Positions 25,180 to 33,078 of a DNA stretch of 64,000 bases are shown here, piece by piece. Positions within the stretch are counted from its first letter, which is position 1, and each line of letters starts with the position of its first letter. The DNA is from SpSt-501 sp037481615. Lineage in GTDB: Bacteria > Desulfobacterota > Desulfobacteria > Desulfobacterales > SpSt-501. Where the stretch lies: assembly GCA_037481615.1 (NCBI GenBank), contig JBBFLI010000013.1; one strand, written 5' to 3'. A program made the translations under genes and the position numbers. Under the pieces are notes generated by a model. It ran no database searches. It was given only the letters and a program-made list of their open reading frames with translations, and was not told the origin of the DNA.

Positions 25180-27168
25180 ATGAACGTCCCCCCATCCCCC
25201 CGCCCCGCCGCCGACGCGGAGGCGGTCGACTCCCTGAACGAAGCGCAGCGGGCGGCCGTCGAGCACGGCGAAGGGCCGCTTCTGGTCATCGCCGGGGCGG
25301 GCAGCGGCAAGACCCGCACGCTCACCCACCGCGTCGCGCGCCTGGTGGCCGAGGGGATCCCGCCGGCGGCGATCCTGCTGCTCACCTTCACGCGCAAGGC
25401 GGCGCAGGAGATGATCCAGCGCGCCATCCGCCTCCTCGACCGCCGCTGCGAGCGGGTCTCGGGGGGAACCTTCCACTCCTTCGCCCATCTCATGCTGCGG
25501 CAGCACGGCGGGGCGATCGGCCTGCCCCGCGATTTCGCGATCCTCGACCGCAGCGACGCCGAGGACCTGATCGGCCTCATCCGCAAGGAGGCGGAAAAAC
25601 GCCCGGCGCGCGGCCGGCTGCTTCCCCGCAAGCAGACCCTCGCCGACCTCTTCAGCCGCGCCGTGAACAAGGGACGCCCGCTCGAGGAGGTCGTGCTCGA
25701 GGAGCACGCACATTTCGCCGACCAGATGGACGCCCTGAAGACCATCTCCGCGGAGTACGAGCGGCGCAAGCGCGAGCACCACTTCGTCGACTACGACGAC
25801 CTCCTCGTCCTCTTCCGGCGCCTGCTCGCCGAGGCCCCCGAGGTGCGCCGCCGCATCTCCGGCGCCTACCGGCACATCCTCGTCGACGAGTACCAGGACA
25901 CCAACCGCATCCAGGCGGACATCCTCGATCTCCTGGCCGAAGCGCACCGCAACCTCATGGTGGTGGGCGACGACTCCCAGAGCGTCTACGCCTTCCGGGG
26001 AGCGGACTTCCGCAACATCCTCGAGTTCCCCCGGCGCTTCCCGGGCACCCGGATCATCCGTCTGGAAGAAAACTACCGCTCGACCCAGCCGATCCTCGAT
26101 CTCACCAACCTGGTCATCGCCCGCGCGCGGGAAAAGCACGCCAAGCGGCTCTTCACCCGCAGGGCCGGCGGGGCCCCGCCGCTGCTCGTCGAGGCCGAGG
26201 ACGAAAACGCCCAGTCGCGCTGGGTCGTCGAGCGCATCCGGGAGCTGCTGGCGGGGGGCATCGCCCCGGGCGAGATCGCCGTCCTCTTCCGTGCGGGTTA
26301 CCATTCCTTCGACCTCGAGATCGAGCTCGCCCGGGCGCAGATCCCCTTCGTCAAGGTGGGGGGGTTCAAGTTCAGCGAGTCCGCGCACATCAAGGACACG
26401 CTCGCCCACCTGCGCGTTTTCGCCAACCCCTACGACCGGCTGAGCTGGCACCGCATCCTGACCCTGCTCGACCGCATCGGGCCGAAGCACGCCGAGAGCA
26501 TCTACCGCAGCATCGTGAACGCCCGCAGCGGCATCGCCGGGCTGCTGGCGATGCCGCTGCGCAACGCCGAGCTCGAAAAGCTCAAGGCGCTCTTCCGCAC
26601 GCTCGACCCCCAGACGATGCCGGTCGCGGACCTCGGCCAGGAGGTGGTCCGTTACTATCTGCCGATCCTGCGCCGCAGCTTCGACGACCACCCGCGGCGC
26701 GCGAAGGACCTCGAGCAATTGCTGGGGATCATGGAACGCTACCGCCGCCTGGAGAGCTTTCTCGCCGACATGGCCCTCGAGCCGCCCACCCTCAGCGCGG
26801 AGGAACGGCTCGTGACCGAGATCGAGGCGAAGGACCGTCTGATCCTCTCGACGATCCACTCCGCCAAAGGGCTCGAGTGGCACAGCGTCTTCGTGATCTG
26901 GGCGCTCGACGGGAGGTTCCCCTCGCTCCATGCCCTGGCCGACGAGGAGGAGATGGAGGAGGAGCTGCGGCTGATGTATGTCGCCATGACCCGGGCACGC
27001 GAGGGGCTCTATCTCTGCTACCCGCGCGAGGTTTTCGACCGCACCCTGGGCGTGGTGCTGAACCGCCCCTCGCGCTTCATCGACCGCGTTCCGCGGCGGC
27101 TGCTGCCGAAATGCCGCGTGGACGGGCTGGGAAGGATCCGCCCGGTGCGGGAAGGGGAGTCGGGTTGA
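25180..27168 (+). CDS. UvrD/Rep-family superfamily 1 DNA helicase
   Basis: A 662-residue ATP-dependent 3'-5' helicase of the UvrD/PcrA/Rep class. Motifs occur in order: LNEAQRAAVEHGEGPLLVIA, Walker A AGAGSGKT (residues about 38-45), LLTFTRKAAQEM, HILVDEYQDTN, MVVGDDSQSVYAFRGA, ENYRST, TIHSAKGLEWHSVFV and LMYVAMTRAREGLYL. Such helicases act in excision repair and replication restart. It is somewhat shorter than UvrD (about 720) and lacks the extended C-terminus, so the precise paralogue is left open. The ATG at 25180 is preceded by GGGATG rather than a strong ribosome site. Confidence 0.88.
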   Translation: MNVPPSPRPAADAEAVDSLNEAQRAAVEHGEGPLLVIAGAGSGKTRTLTHRVARLVAEGIPPAAILLLTFTRKAAQEMIQRAIRLLDRRCERVSGGTFHSFAHLMLRQHGGAIGLPRDFAILDRSDAEDLIGLIRKEAEKRPARGRLLPRKQTLADLFSRAVNKGRPLEEVVLEEHAHFADQMDALKTISAEYERRKREHHFVDYDDLLVLFRRLLAEAPEVRRRISGAYRHILVDEYQDTNRIQADILDLLAEAHRNLMVVGDDSQSVYAFRGADFRNILEFPRRFPGTRIIRLEENYRSTQPILDLTNLVIARAREKHAKRLFTRRAGGAPPLLVEAEDENAQSRWVVERIRELLAGGIAPGEIAVLFRAGYHSFDLEIELARAQIPFVKVGGFKFSESAHIKDTLAHLRVFANPYDRLSWHRILTLLDRIGPKHAESIYRSIVNARSGIAGLLAMPLRNAELEKLKALFRTLDPQTMPVADLGQEVVRYYLPILRRSFDDHPRRAKDLEQLLGIMERYRRLESFLADMALEPPTLSAEERLVTEIEAKDRLILSTIHSAKGLEWHSVFVIWALDGRFPSLHALADEEEMEEELRLMYVAMTRAREGLYLCYPREVFDRTLGVVLNRPSRFIDRVPRRLLPKCRVDGLGRIRPVREGESG

Positions 27169-27210
27169 TCCCCGGGGGCCGGTGCGGGGTTTCGCGGGGG
27201 GGAGCGCCTC

Positions 27211-27462
27211 TCAGTCGCCGAAGAAGCCCCACCAGACGAAGGCCGCAAAGGCCGCGACGGCCGCGGCCGCGGCGAGGTAAGCCCTCCAGTTGAAAGGCTT
27301 GCGGGCCAGCCCCGTCGCCGTGACCGGGCCGACGGGCCGGCCGCAGGCGGGGCAGACTTCCGCCGCAAGCGGCAGATAGGCGAAACACTCCGGGCACTTC
27401 TTGGTCAGGTGGACCGGCGGCTCGCCCCGGCGCGGGGGCCGGGACCCGGAGGGCTTGGGCAT
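27211..27462 (-). CDS. Small zinc-ribbon protein with C-terminal membrane anchor
   Basis: An 83-residue protein with a basic Pro-rich N-terminus, then a zinc-ribbon CPECFAYLPLAAEVCPACG around residues 23-41, and a single C-terminal helix (LAAAAAVAAFAAFVWWGFF). This is the zinc-ribbon/TM design found in many unnamed membrane-tethered proteins. It lies 9 bases downstream of the ppiD stop, in the same direction, so it may be co-expressed. Function is unknown. Confidence 0.65.
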   Translation of the reverse strand: MPKPSGSRPPRRGEPPVHLTKKCPECFAYLPLAAEVCPACGRPVGPVTATGLARKPFNWRAYLAAAAAVAAFAAFVWWGFFGD

Positions 27463-27471
27463 CGGGCCTCC

Positions 27472-29364
27472 TCAGGCGAGATCTTTGCGCCGCTCGATCT
27501 GGCCGCTGCGGCGCAGGTCGTTCATCCAGGCTTCCCAGAGCTGCACCCGCTTTTGTTGCAGGAGCTGCTCCCGGATCCGCTCGCGCTCCCGCTCGAGGCC
27601 GGCCGCCTCGGGTTCCCGGCGCCCGGCGAAGCGGATGACGCAGAAGCCCTTCTCCGTCGAGAGCGGCTCCTCGGGCAAGGGCTTGCGCTCGGAGAGCTCG
27701 AAGGCGACCCGGTTCACGTCCGGTTCGCGGCCCAGCCCCTCGATCGCATCCCCCCGCTGGAAAAATCCCGACGTGCGGAAGGAAACCCCGTATTTCTTGG
27801 CCGCGGCCTCGGGCGACGCGCCGCCCCGCAGATCGGCGAGCAGCGCGCGCGCCTGCTCGAGCGCCCGCTCGGCCTGCTTGCGGCGGGCCACGTCCGCGCG
27901 CACCCGCTCCTCGACTTCGGCAAGCTCGGGGATGCGGGAGGGCCTTCCCTCTTCGTGCTGCAGCAGGAAATAGCCGTCCGGCAGATCCAGGATGTCGCTC
28001 ACCTCGCCCGGGGCGAGCGCGAAGGCCGCCTCGACGAAGCGGGCCGGCTGCGCCAGCCCCGCAGGCGGCTGCTCGCGGGAAAAGAACCCGGTCGACTGGA
28101 CCTCGAGGCGCTGTCCGGCCGCCGCCTGGGCGAGATCGCCCGAGGCGAGGGCGGCGTCGTAGAGCGCCTCGGCCTGCTCCGAGGCCGCGTTTCTCGCCCG
28201 CTCGCGGGCGAGCCGCTCGGCGATCTCCCCCTTCACCTCGGCGAAGGGGCGCGTGCGCTCCTCGTTCACGCGCTCGACCCGGATCAGGTGCCACCCGAAC
28301 GGTGTGCGCACCGGTTCGCTCAGCGCCCCCGGGGCGAGCGCGAAGGCCGCCTCGGCGAAGGCCGGCACGACGTCCCCGCGGCGGAAAGCGGGCAGCCGCC
28401 CGCCCTGCTCCCGGCTGCCCGGGTCCTCGGAGACCTCCCGGGCGAGGGCGGCGAAATCGGCCCCCTCGAGGATCCGCCGGCGCAGCTCGGCGATGCGCGC
28501 GCGGGCGGTCTCGACGGCCTCGGGGGGAGCGTCCGCCTCCAGGCGCAGCAGGATGTGGCTCGCCTCGACGGTGCGCGGGACGGCGAAGCGCTCCCGGTGT
28601 TCTTCGTAGTAGGCCTCGAGCTCGCGCTCCTCGGGGATGAGCTTCCCGCGAAGGGCCTCCGGGTCGATGCGCACGAAGCGGACCCGCACCTCGGCCGGTC
28701 GGCGATAGGCCTCGCGGTTCTCCTCGAAGTGCCGCGCGATCTCCTCGGCCGTCGCCTGCACCTCGCGGAAGCGCTCGCTTTCGATCACCGCCCAGTCGAC
28801 CTGGACGGCCTGACGGTTCCAGGCGTACCATTCCTCGACCTCGCGGCCGGAGACCTTGGCCCCGCCCGTCACGATGCGGGCGAGCTTCTGCACCATCAAA
28901 GACTCGCGCTGCATCGACTCGAAGACCTCGGGCGTCATGCGGTTGAGCGAGAGCACCTGCCGGTAGCGCGCGGCGTCGAAGCGGCCGTTCGCCTGGAAGG
29001 CGGGGATGCGGTGCACCGAGCGTGACAGTTCCTCGTCGCTCACCTCGAGGCGGAAGCGCTCGGCCGCCTGCCGCAACAGCACCTGATCGATCAGCTCGTC
29101 GAGCGCGCGGTTGGGCAGATCCATCGCCCGCAGGAGCTCGTCGCTCAGGGCGGCGCCGAAGCTCTGCCGCACCTGATCGAGCATCCGGTTGTACTGGCGG
29201 CGGTAGGCCTCGATCGAGATCGCCTCGCCGTTCACCGTGGCGACGATCCCCTCCGCGTGATGGGTCCAGCTGCCGACCCCCCAGAAGATGAAAACGACCA
29301 CGATGGCAAAGAGCAGGGCTTTGATCATCCAGGTGCCGGCGTGCCGGCGCATGAAATCGAGCAT
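27472..29364 (-). CDS. ppiD: PpiD/SurA-type membrane-anchored peptidyl-prolyl isomerase chaperone
   Basis: A 630-residue periplasmic foldase. An N-terminal anchor (GTWMIKALLFAIVVVFIFWGVG) is followed by a SurA_N-like domain (NGEAISIEAYRRQYNRML). A parvulin domain covers about residues 255-350 (SHILLRL, GRLPAFRRGDVVPAFAEAAFAL, PFGWHLIRV). A degenerate second parvulin-like region follows, and then a PpiD-type C-terminus. It assists folding of exported proteins at the translocon. The start at 29364 follows the family's MLDFMR opening; its GGAGG is very close to the ATG, so the ATG at 29352 is a real alternative. Confidence 0.85.
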   Translation of the reverse strand: MLDFMRRHAGTWMIKALLFAIVVVFIFWGVGSWTHHAEGIVATVNGEAISIEAYRRQYNRMLDQVRQSFGAALSDELLRAMDLPNRALDELIDQVLLRQAAERFRLEVSDEELSRSVHRIPAFQANGRFDAARYRQVLSLNRMTPEVFESMQRESLMVQKLARIVTGGAKVSGREVEEWYAWNRQAVQVDWAVIESERFREVQATAEEIARHFEENREAYRRPAEVRVRFVRIDPEALRGKLIPEERELEAYYEEHRERFAVPRTVEASHILLRLEADAPPEAVETARARIAELRRRILEGADFAALAREVSEDPGSREQGGRLPAFRRGDVVPAFAEAAFALAPGALSEPVRTPFGWHLIRVERVNEERTRPFAEVKGEIAERLARERARNAASEQAEALYDAALASGDLAQAAAGQRLEVQSTGFFSREQPPAGLAQPARFVEAAFALAPGEVSDILDLPDGYFLLQHEEGRPSRIPELAEVEERVRADVARRKQAERALEQARALLADLRGGASPEAAAKKYGVSFRTSGFFQRGDAIEGLGREPDVNRVAFELSERKPLPEEPLSTEKGFCVIRFAGRREPEAAGLERERERIREQLLQQKRVQLWEAWMNDLRRSGQIERRKDLA

Positions 29365-29440
29365 TCCTCCGGTCTCCGATCGCAATGGGGAAGGGGGCGT
29401 CCAGGCGGCGAGACCCGCAGGCGGGTTTCTCCCCGGGGGG

Positions 29441-29668
29441 TCAGACGATCAGTCGCAGGGGGGCTTCGCTGCGACTCAGCTTGGTCCCCACGGAAGCCGA
29501 GCAGAACGCGCAGAGGTATTCGTACTTGTCCCCCTCGGGCAGCACGAGGAGCAGCCGCTTGCGGACGGGCACCGCCCGCCGGCAGCGGGGGCAGAAGAGT
29601 TCGGTCGCATCGAAATCGCGGTACGCCCCCGGGGCCGCCCCGGGGGAGCGCCGTGCTGCACGGTTCAT
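29441..29668 (-). CDS. Small zinc-ribbon cytoplasmic protein
   Basis: A 75-residue protein with a CPRC pair near residue 26 and a CAFC pair near 53, separated by a basic and hydrophobic strand (RKRLLLVLPEGDKYEYL). This is a treble-clef or zinc-ribbon arrangement. I recognise it only as a conserved hypothetical of Desulfobacterota-like genomes. The first 20 residues are Arg/Ala-rich. It lies 76 bases upstream of ppiD on the same strand and may be co-transcribed. Confidence 0.6.
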   Translation of the reverse strand: MNRAARRSPGAAPGAYRDFDATELFCPRCRRAVPVRKRLLLVLPEGDKYEYLCAFCSASVGTKLSRSEAPLRLIV

Positions 29669-29794
29669 CGATCCACCCGAAAGACGAAAGCGTTCCCCGT
29701 GATGGGGAAGGCGGCGAAACGGCCGCCTTCCGGATTTCGTAAGCATCTTAAAAGCCCGGGCCGTCTTTGTCAATCCGCGGGGCTGCATTGGGAG

Positions 29795-29824
29795 TTGACA
29801 GAGGAGGGTTCTTTCCGCTAAACG
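29795..29824 (+). promoter_or_regulatory. Promoter of the tRNA-Ala gene
   Basis: A perfect TTGACA at 29795-29800 is followed 16-18 bases later by the A-rich CTAAAC/TAAACG region (29817-29824). Transcription would begin about 10 bases before the mature tRNA at 29843. Confidence 0.55.
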
Positions 29825-29831
29825 GAAAGAA
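29809..29831. repeat. 9-bp inverted repeat overlapping the tRNA promoter
   Basis: TTCTTTCCG (29809-29817) and CGGAAAGAA (29823-29831) flank the 5-base loop CTAAA, which is also the -10 region of the tRNA-Ala promoter. It could be an operator or a hairpin in the short leader. Confidence 0.6.
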
Positions 29832-29842
29832 TCATCGCGCGT

Positions 29843-29918
<76 letters not shown>

Positions 29919-30015
29919 TTTCCCTCCGCCCTCCGCCCTGCTTTCACGCCCGGCGGGTCGTCTCCGCGGTCCGTCCGCGCTGCCCCCGACGGCGGCCGCT
30001 CGCGACCCGAACCCC

Positions 30016-30043
30016 TTGACATGCCCCATGCCCGTCTCATAGG
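30016..30043 (+). promoter_or_regulatory. Promoter of the TRAP transporter operon
   Basis: A perfect TTGACA (30016-30021) and CATAGG (30038-30043), spaced by 16 bases, lie about 70 bases before the binding-protein gene and after the tRNA. Confidence 0.5.
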
Positions 30044-30116
30044 CTTGCCCACCGCGACGCCATGCCGCGTCGCCTGCCCCAACCCCTCAACCGACTTCGG
30101 CAAGGAGGATTCCCGT

Positions 30117-31100
30117 ATGAAGAAGTGGTTCGTGTTCGGTTTCACGCTCTGCCTCGCGCTGTCCCTCGCCGCCCCGGCCGCGGCGCAATACAAGGCGACG
30201 ATGAAGCTCGCCTCGACCCAGAGCATGGAGCACCCCTACATGATCGGCGCCAAGAAATTCGCCGATCTGATCAAGGAGCGCACGAACGGCCGTATCGAAA
30301 TCAAGCTCTATCCCAGCAACCAGCTCGGCAAGGGCGAGCGCGAAATGACCGAGGGGATCCAGCAGGCCGCGATCGATCTGCTGGTCACCTCGACCGGCCC
30401 GCTCGGCGGCTTCAGCCCCTCGATCAATATCCTCGACTTCCCCTTCCTCTTCCGCGACAACGCCCATGTCGACCTCGTGCTCGACGGCCCGATCGGCCGC
30501 AAACTCCTCGACGACTTCGAGAAGGCGAACATCAAGGCGCTCGCGTTCTGGGAAAACGGTTTCCGCCACCTGACGAACAACAAGGTCTCGGTGAAGAAGG
30601 TCGATGACGCCAAGGGCCTGAAGATCCGCACCATGGAGAACAAGGTCCACCTCGCGGCCTGGAAGGCGGCCGGCCTGAACCCCACCCCCATGGCTTGGGG
30701 CGAGGTCTACACCGCGCTGCAGCAGCGGGTCATCGACGGCCAGGAGAACCCGGTCGCCGTCTACTACGCCTCCAAATTCTGGGACGTCCAGAAGCATTTC
30801 TCGCTCACCGCGCACGTCTACTCCCCCTCCCCCTTCCTGATGAGCAAGAAGACCTTCGACGCCATGCCCAAGGAGGACCAGGAGCTCTTCGTCAAGACGG
30901 CCTACGAGGTGGCCAAGTTCCAGCGCAAGGTCAACCGCGAGGCCGAAGACGACAAGCTCAAGGAGATCGCCAGCAAGGGCGTCACCGTGGTCCGCGACGT
31001 GGACCGGGAGAGCTTCAAGAAGGCCATGGCCCCGATCTACGACATGTTCAGCGACCAGTTCGCCAAGTCGGACATCGAAGCGATCATGAACGCCAAATAA
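30117..31100 (+). CDS. dctP: TRAP transporter substrate-binding protein (DctP family)
   Basis: A 327-residue periplasmic binding protein with a signal peptide ending near AAPAAAQ (residue 24). The DctP fold features MEHPYMIGAKKFADLIKERTNGRI, LGKGEREMTEGIQQ, the TMENKVHLAAWKAAG segment with the conserved Arg of KIRTM that clamps a carboxylate, and QQRVIDGQENPV. It captures an organic acid for the DctQM permease. Substrate is not predictable beyond a likely carboxylate. AAGGAGG at 30102-30108 sets the start. Confidence 0.92.
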   Translation: MKKWFVFGFTLCLALSLAAPAAAQYKATMKLASTQSMEHPYMIGAKKFADLIKERTNGRIEIKLYPSNQLGKGEREMTEGIQQAAIDLLVTSTGPLGGFSPSINILDFPFLFRDNAHVDLVLDGPIGRKLLDDFEKANIKALAFWENGFRHLTNNKVSVKKVDDAKGLKIRTMENKVHLAAWKAAGLNPTPMAWGEVYTALQQRVIDGQENPVAVYYASKFWDVQKHFSLTAHVYSPSPFLMSKKTFDAMPKEDQELFVKTAYEVAKFQRKVNREAEDDKLKEIASKGVTVVRDVDRESFKKAMAPIYDMFSDQFAKSDIEAIMNAK

Positions 31101-31189
31101 GCCGCTACGCGGCCCTGCTGCGGGCGTCCCGCGCCGCCTTCCGGCGGGGGGCGCCCGCTTGCCGTTTCCGGGAGGAGGAAGAGGCTTCC

Positions 31190-31681
31190 ATGCGGTTTCT
31201 GCAGGCGTTGAACCGGGTTCTGGTCTCCTTCGGCAGCTGGGGGACGATTCTCTTCATGGCCGTGATCGGGATCGTCATCCCCTACGAGGTCATCGGCCGC
31301 TACGTCTTCCAGAAGATGACCATCTGGTCCGGGGAGGTCTCCACGTACTCGCTCGCCTGGGCCTCGATGCTGGGCGGGGCGGTCGGGCTGAAGAAGGGCT
31401 ACCAGGTGCGCATGGACTCGATCGTCGAGGCCGTGCCCGCGGGCGTCGCCCGGGTTTTCAAGTTTCTCGCCTACCTGGCGTCGCTCTTCTTCTTCGCGAT
31501 GATGTTCGGCTTCGGCCTCTTCCAGACGATCTACAACTGGAAGCAGACCTCGCCCGCCATCGGCCTCGTGATGAGCATCCCCTACGCCTCGCTCCCCACC
31601 GGGTTTTTCATCATGTTCATGCTCACCCTCGAGGAGTTCCTCGCCTTCCTCGGCGTGGGCGCGAAAGGACCCGCGGCATGA
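31190..31681 (+). CDS. dctQ: TRAP transporter small permease (DctQ family)
   Basis: A 163-residue membrane protein with four predicted helices. It has the DctQ pattern: an EVIGRYVFQKMTIWSGE segment after the first helix, a SLAWASMLGGAVGLKKGYQVRMD stretch split over helices two and three, and a C-terminal helix LPTGFFIMFMLTLEEFL. It pairs with the DctM channel. GGAGGAGG precedes the ATG, and its stop overlaps the dctM ATG (ATGA). Confidence 0.9.
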   Translation: MRFLQALNRVLVSFGSWGTILFMAVIGIVIPYEVIGRYVFQKMTIWSGEVSTYSLAWASMLGGAVGLKKGYQVRMDSIVEAVPAGVARVFKFLAYLASLFFFAMMFGFGLFQTIYNWKQTSPAIGLVMSIPYASLPTGFFIMFMLTLEEFLAFLGVGAKGPAA

Positions 31682-32958
31682 TCGCCGTCTTCGCCTCCAG
31701 TTTCCTCGGTCTGCTCTGCATCTCGGCTCCGATCACGGTCGCCCTGGGCGGCTCGGCCCTCGCCTACGCCCTGATCAGCGGCGATGTCCCGATCACGACC
31801 CTGATCCAGACCACCTTCGGCGGGCTCGCCACGTTCCCGCTGCTCGCCATCCCCCTCTTCATGCTCGCCGGCAACCTCATGAACGAGGGCGGGATCACCC
31901 CCGACCTCGTGCGCTTCGCGCGGCTGCTCCTCGGCCACATCCGCGGCGGCCTGGGGCTGGCGACGATCCTCGCCTGCGCGATCTTCGCGGCGATCTCCGG
32001 CGCGGCCGTGGCGACCGCGGTCGCGATCGGCGTCGTCATGATCCCGGCCATGAAGGAGGCGGGCTACGACGAGGAGGTCGGCGCGGCGATGACCTCGGTC
32101 GCCTCCTGCATGGGGCCGATCATCCCGCCGAGCATCCCCTTCATCATCTACGGGGTCGCGGCGAACATCTCGGTCGGGGCGCTCTTTCTGGGCGGGGTCT
32201 TCCCGGGGCTGCTCCTCGGCCTCTCGCTCATGCTCTACATGTACTTCGTCGCCCGCAAGCGGAACTACCCGCTCGACCCCCCGACCCCCTTGCGCGAACT
32301 CGTCGTCGCCGCCTGGAAGGCGCTGCCCGCGCTCTTCATGCCGATCCTGATCATGGGCGGGATCCTGAGCGGGATCTTCACCCCGACCGAGGCGGCGGGG
32401 GTGACCGTGATCTACGCCGTGCTCGTCGGGGCCTTCGTCTACCGCAAACTGCGAATCCGGCGGCTCCCGGCGGTTCTCCTGCAGGCCGGGCTCGAATCCG
32501 GGATGGTCATGCTCCTGATCGCCCTCTCCGAGCCCTTCTCCTGGATCGTCGCCGCCGACCAGATCCCGCAGATGCTGATCGACTGGATCTCCCAGCTCAC
32601 GACCTCGCCCTATGCGATCCTGCTTCTGATCAACGTCTTCCTGCTGCTCCTCGGCATCCCGATCGAGACCGCCCCCGGCATCGTCATCGTGACCCCCGTG
32701 CTCGCGCCGATCGCGGCCTCCATGGGGATCGACCCGGTGCACATCGGGATCGTGATCTGCCTGAATCTCGTCCTCGGCCTCGTCACCCCGCCGGTGGGGG
32801 CGGTGCTCTTCGCCGTCTGCGGGGTGGCGAACATCTCGCTCGACAAGCTCGGCAAGGCCGTCTGGAAGCCCTTTTTCGTCGCCCTCATGGTGCTCGCGAT
32901 CGTGACCTACGTGCCCTGGCTGAGCACCTGGCTGCCCAAGACCTTCCTCGGCTACTGA
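31678..32958 (+). CDS. dctM: TRAP transporter large permease (DctM family)
   Basis: A 426-residue integral membrane protein with about 12 helices, the sodium-coupled channel of the TRAP system. It has the family motifs FPLLAIPLFMLAGNLMN, SGAAVATAVAIG, ASCMGPIIPPSIPFIIYG, GIFTPTEAAGVTVIYA and VTPPVGAVLFAVCGV. Length is normal. It is translationally coupled to dctQ. The intact three-gene set implies a working secondary importer of a carboxylic acid. Confidence 0.93.
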   Translation: MIAVFASSFLGLLCISAPITVALGGSALAYALISGDVPITTLIQTTFGGLATFPLLAIPLFMLAGNLMNEGGITPDLVRFARLLLGHIRGGLGLATILACAIFAAISGAAVATAVAIGVVMIPAMKEAGYDEEVGAAMTSVASCMGPIIPPSIPFIIYGVAANISVGALFLGGVFPGLLLGLSLMLYMYFVARKRNYPLDPPTPLRELVVAAWKALPALFMPILIMGGILSGIFTPTEAAGVTVIYAVLVGAFVYRKLRIRRLPAVLLQAGLESGMVMLLIALSEPFSWIVAADQIPQMLIDWISQLTTSPYAILLLINVFLLLLGIPIETAPGIVIVTPVLAPIAASMGIDPVHIGIVICLNLVLGLVTPPVGAVLFAVCGVANISLDKLGKAVWKPFFVALMVLAIVTYVPWLSTWLPKTFLGY

Positions 32959-32964
32959 ACCGGG

Positions 32965-32996
32965 GCCGCGGCCGGGAGGGAAATCCCGGCCGCGGC
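32965..32996. repeat. 13-bp GC-rich hairpin after the TRAP operon
   Basis: GCCGCGGCCGGGA (32965-32977) pairs perfectly with 32984-32996 over a GGGAAA loop. It begins six bases after the dctM stop. No T tract follows on the plus strand, so it is more likely an mRNA 3'-end stabiliser or a factor-dependent end than an intrinsic terminator. Confidence 0.6.
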
Positions 32997-33078
32997 TCCC
33001 GCAAAAAACCTTCCGCGGCCGGGCGCCCCGCGGGGCCTTCCCGAGGGGGTCGGTCGCGCCTTTCCGGAGGTGAATCCC

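Noticed and set aside
32965..33010. Intrinsic terminator for the TRAP operon
   Set aside because: The hairpin is perfect, but it is followed by GCAAAAAACC rather than a T tract on the coding strand, so it is listed only as an inverted repeat.
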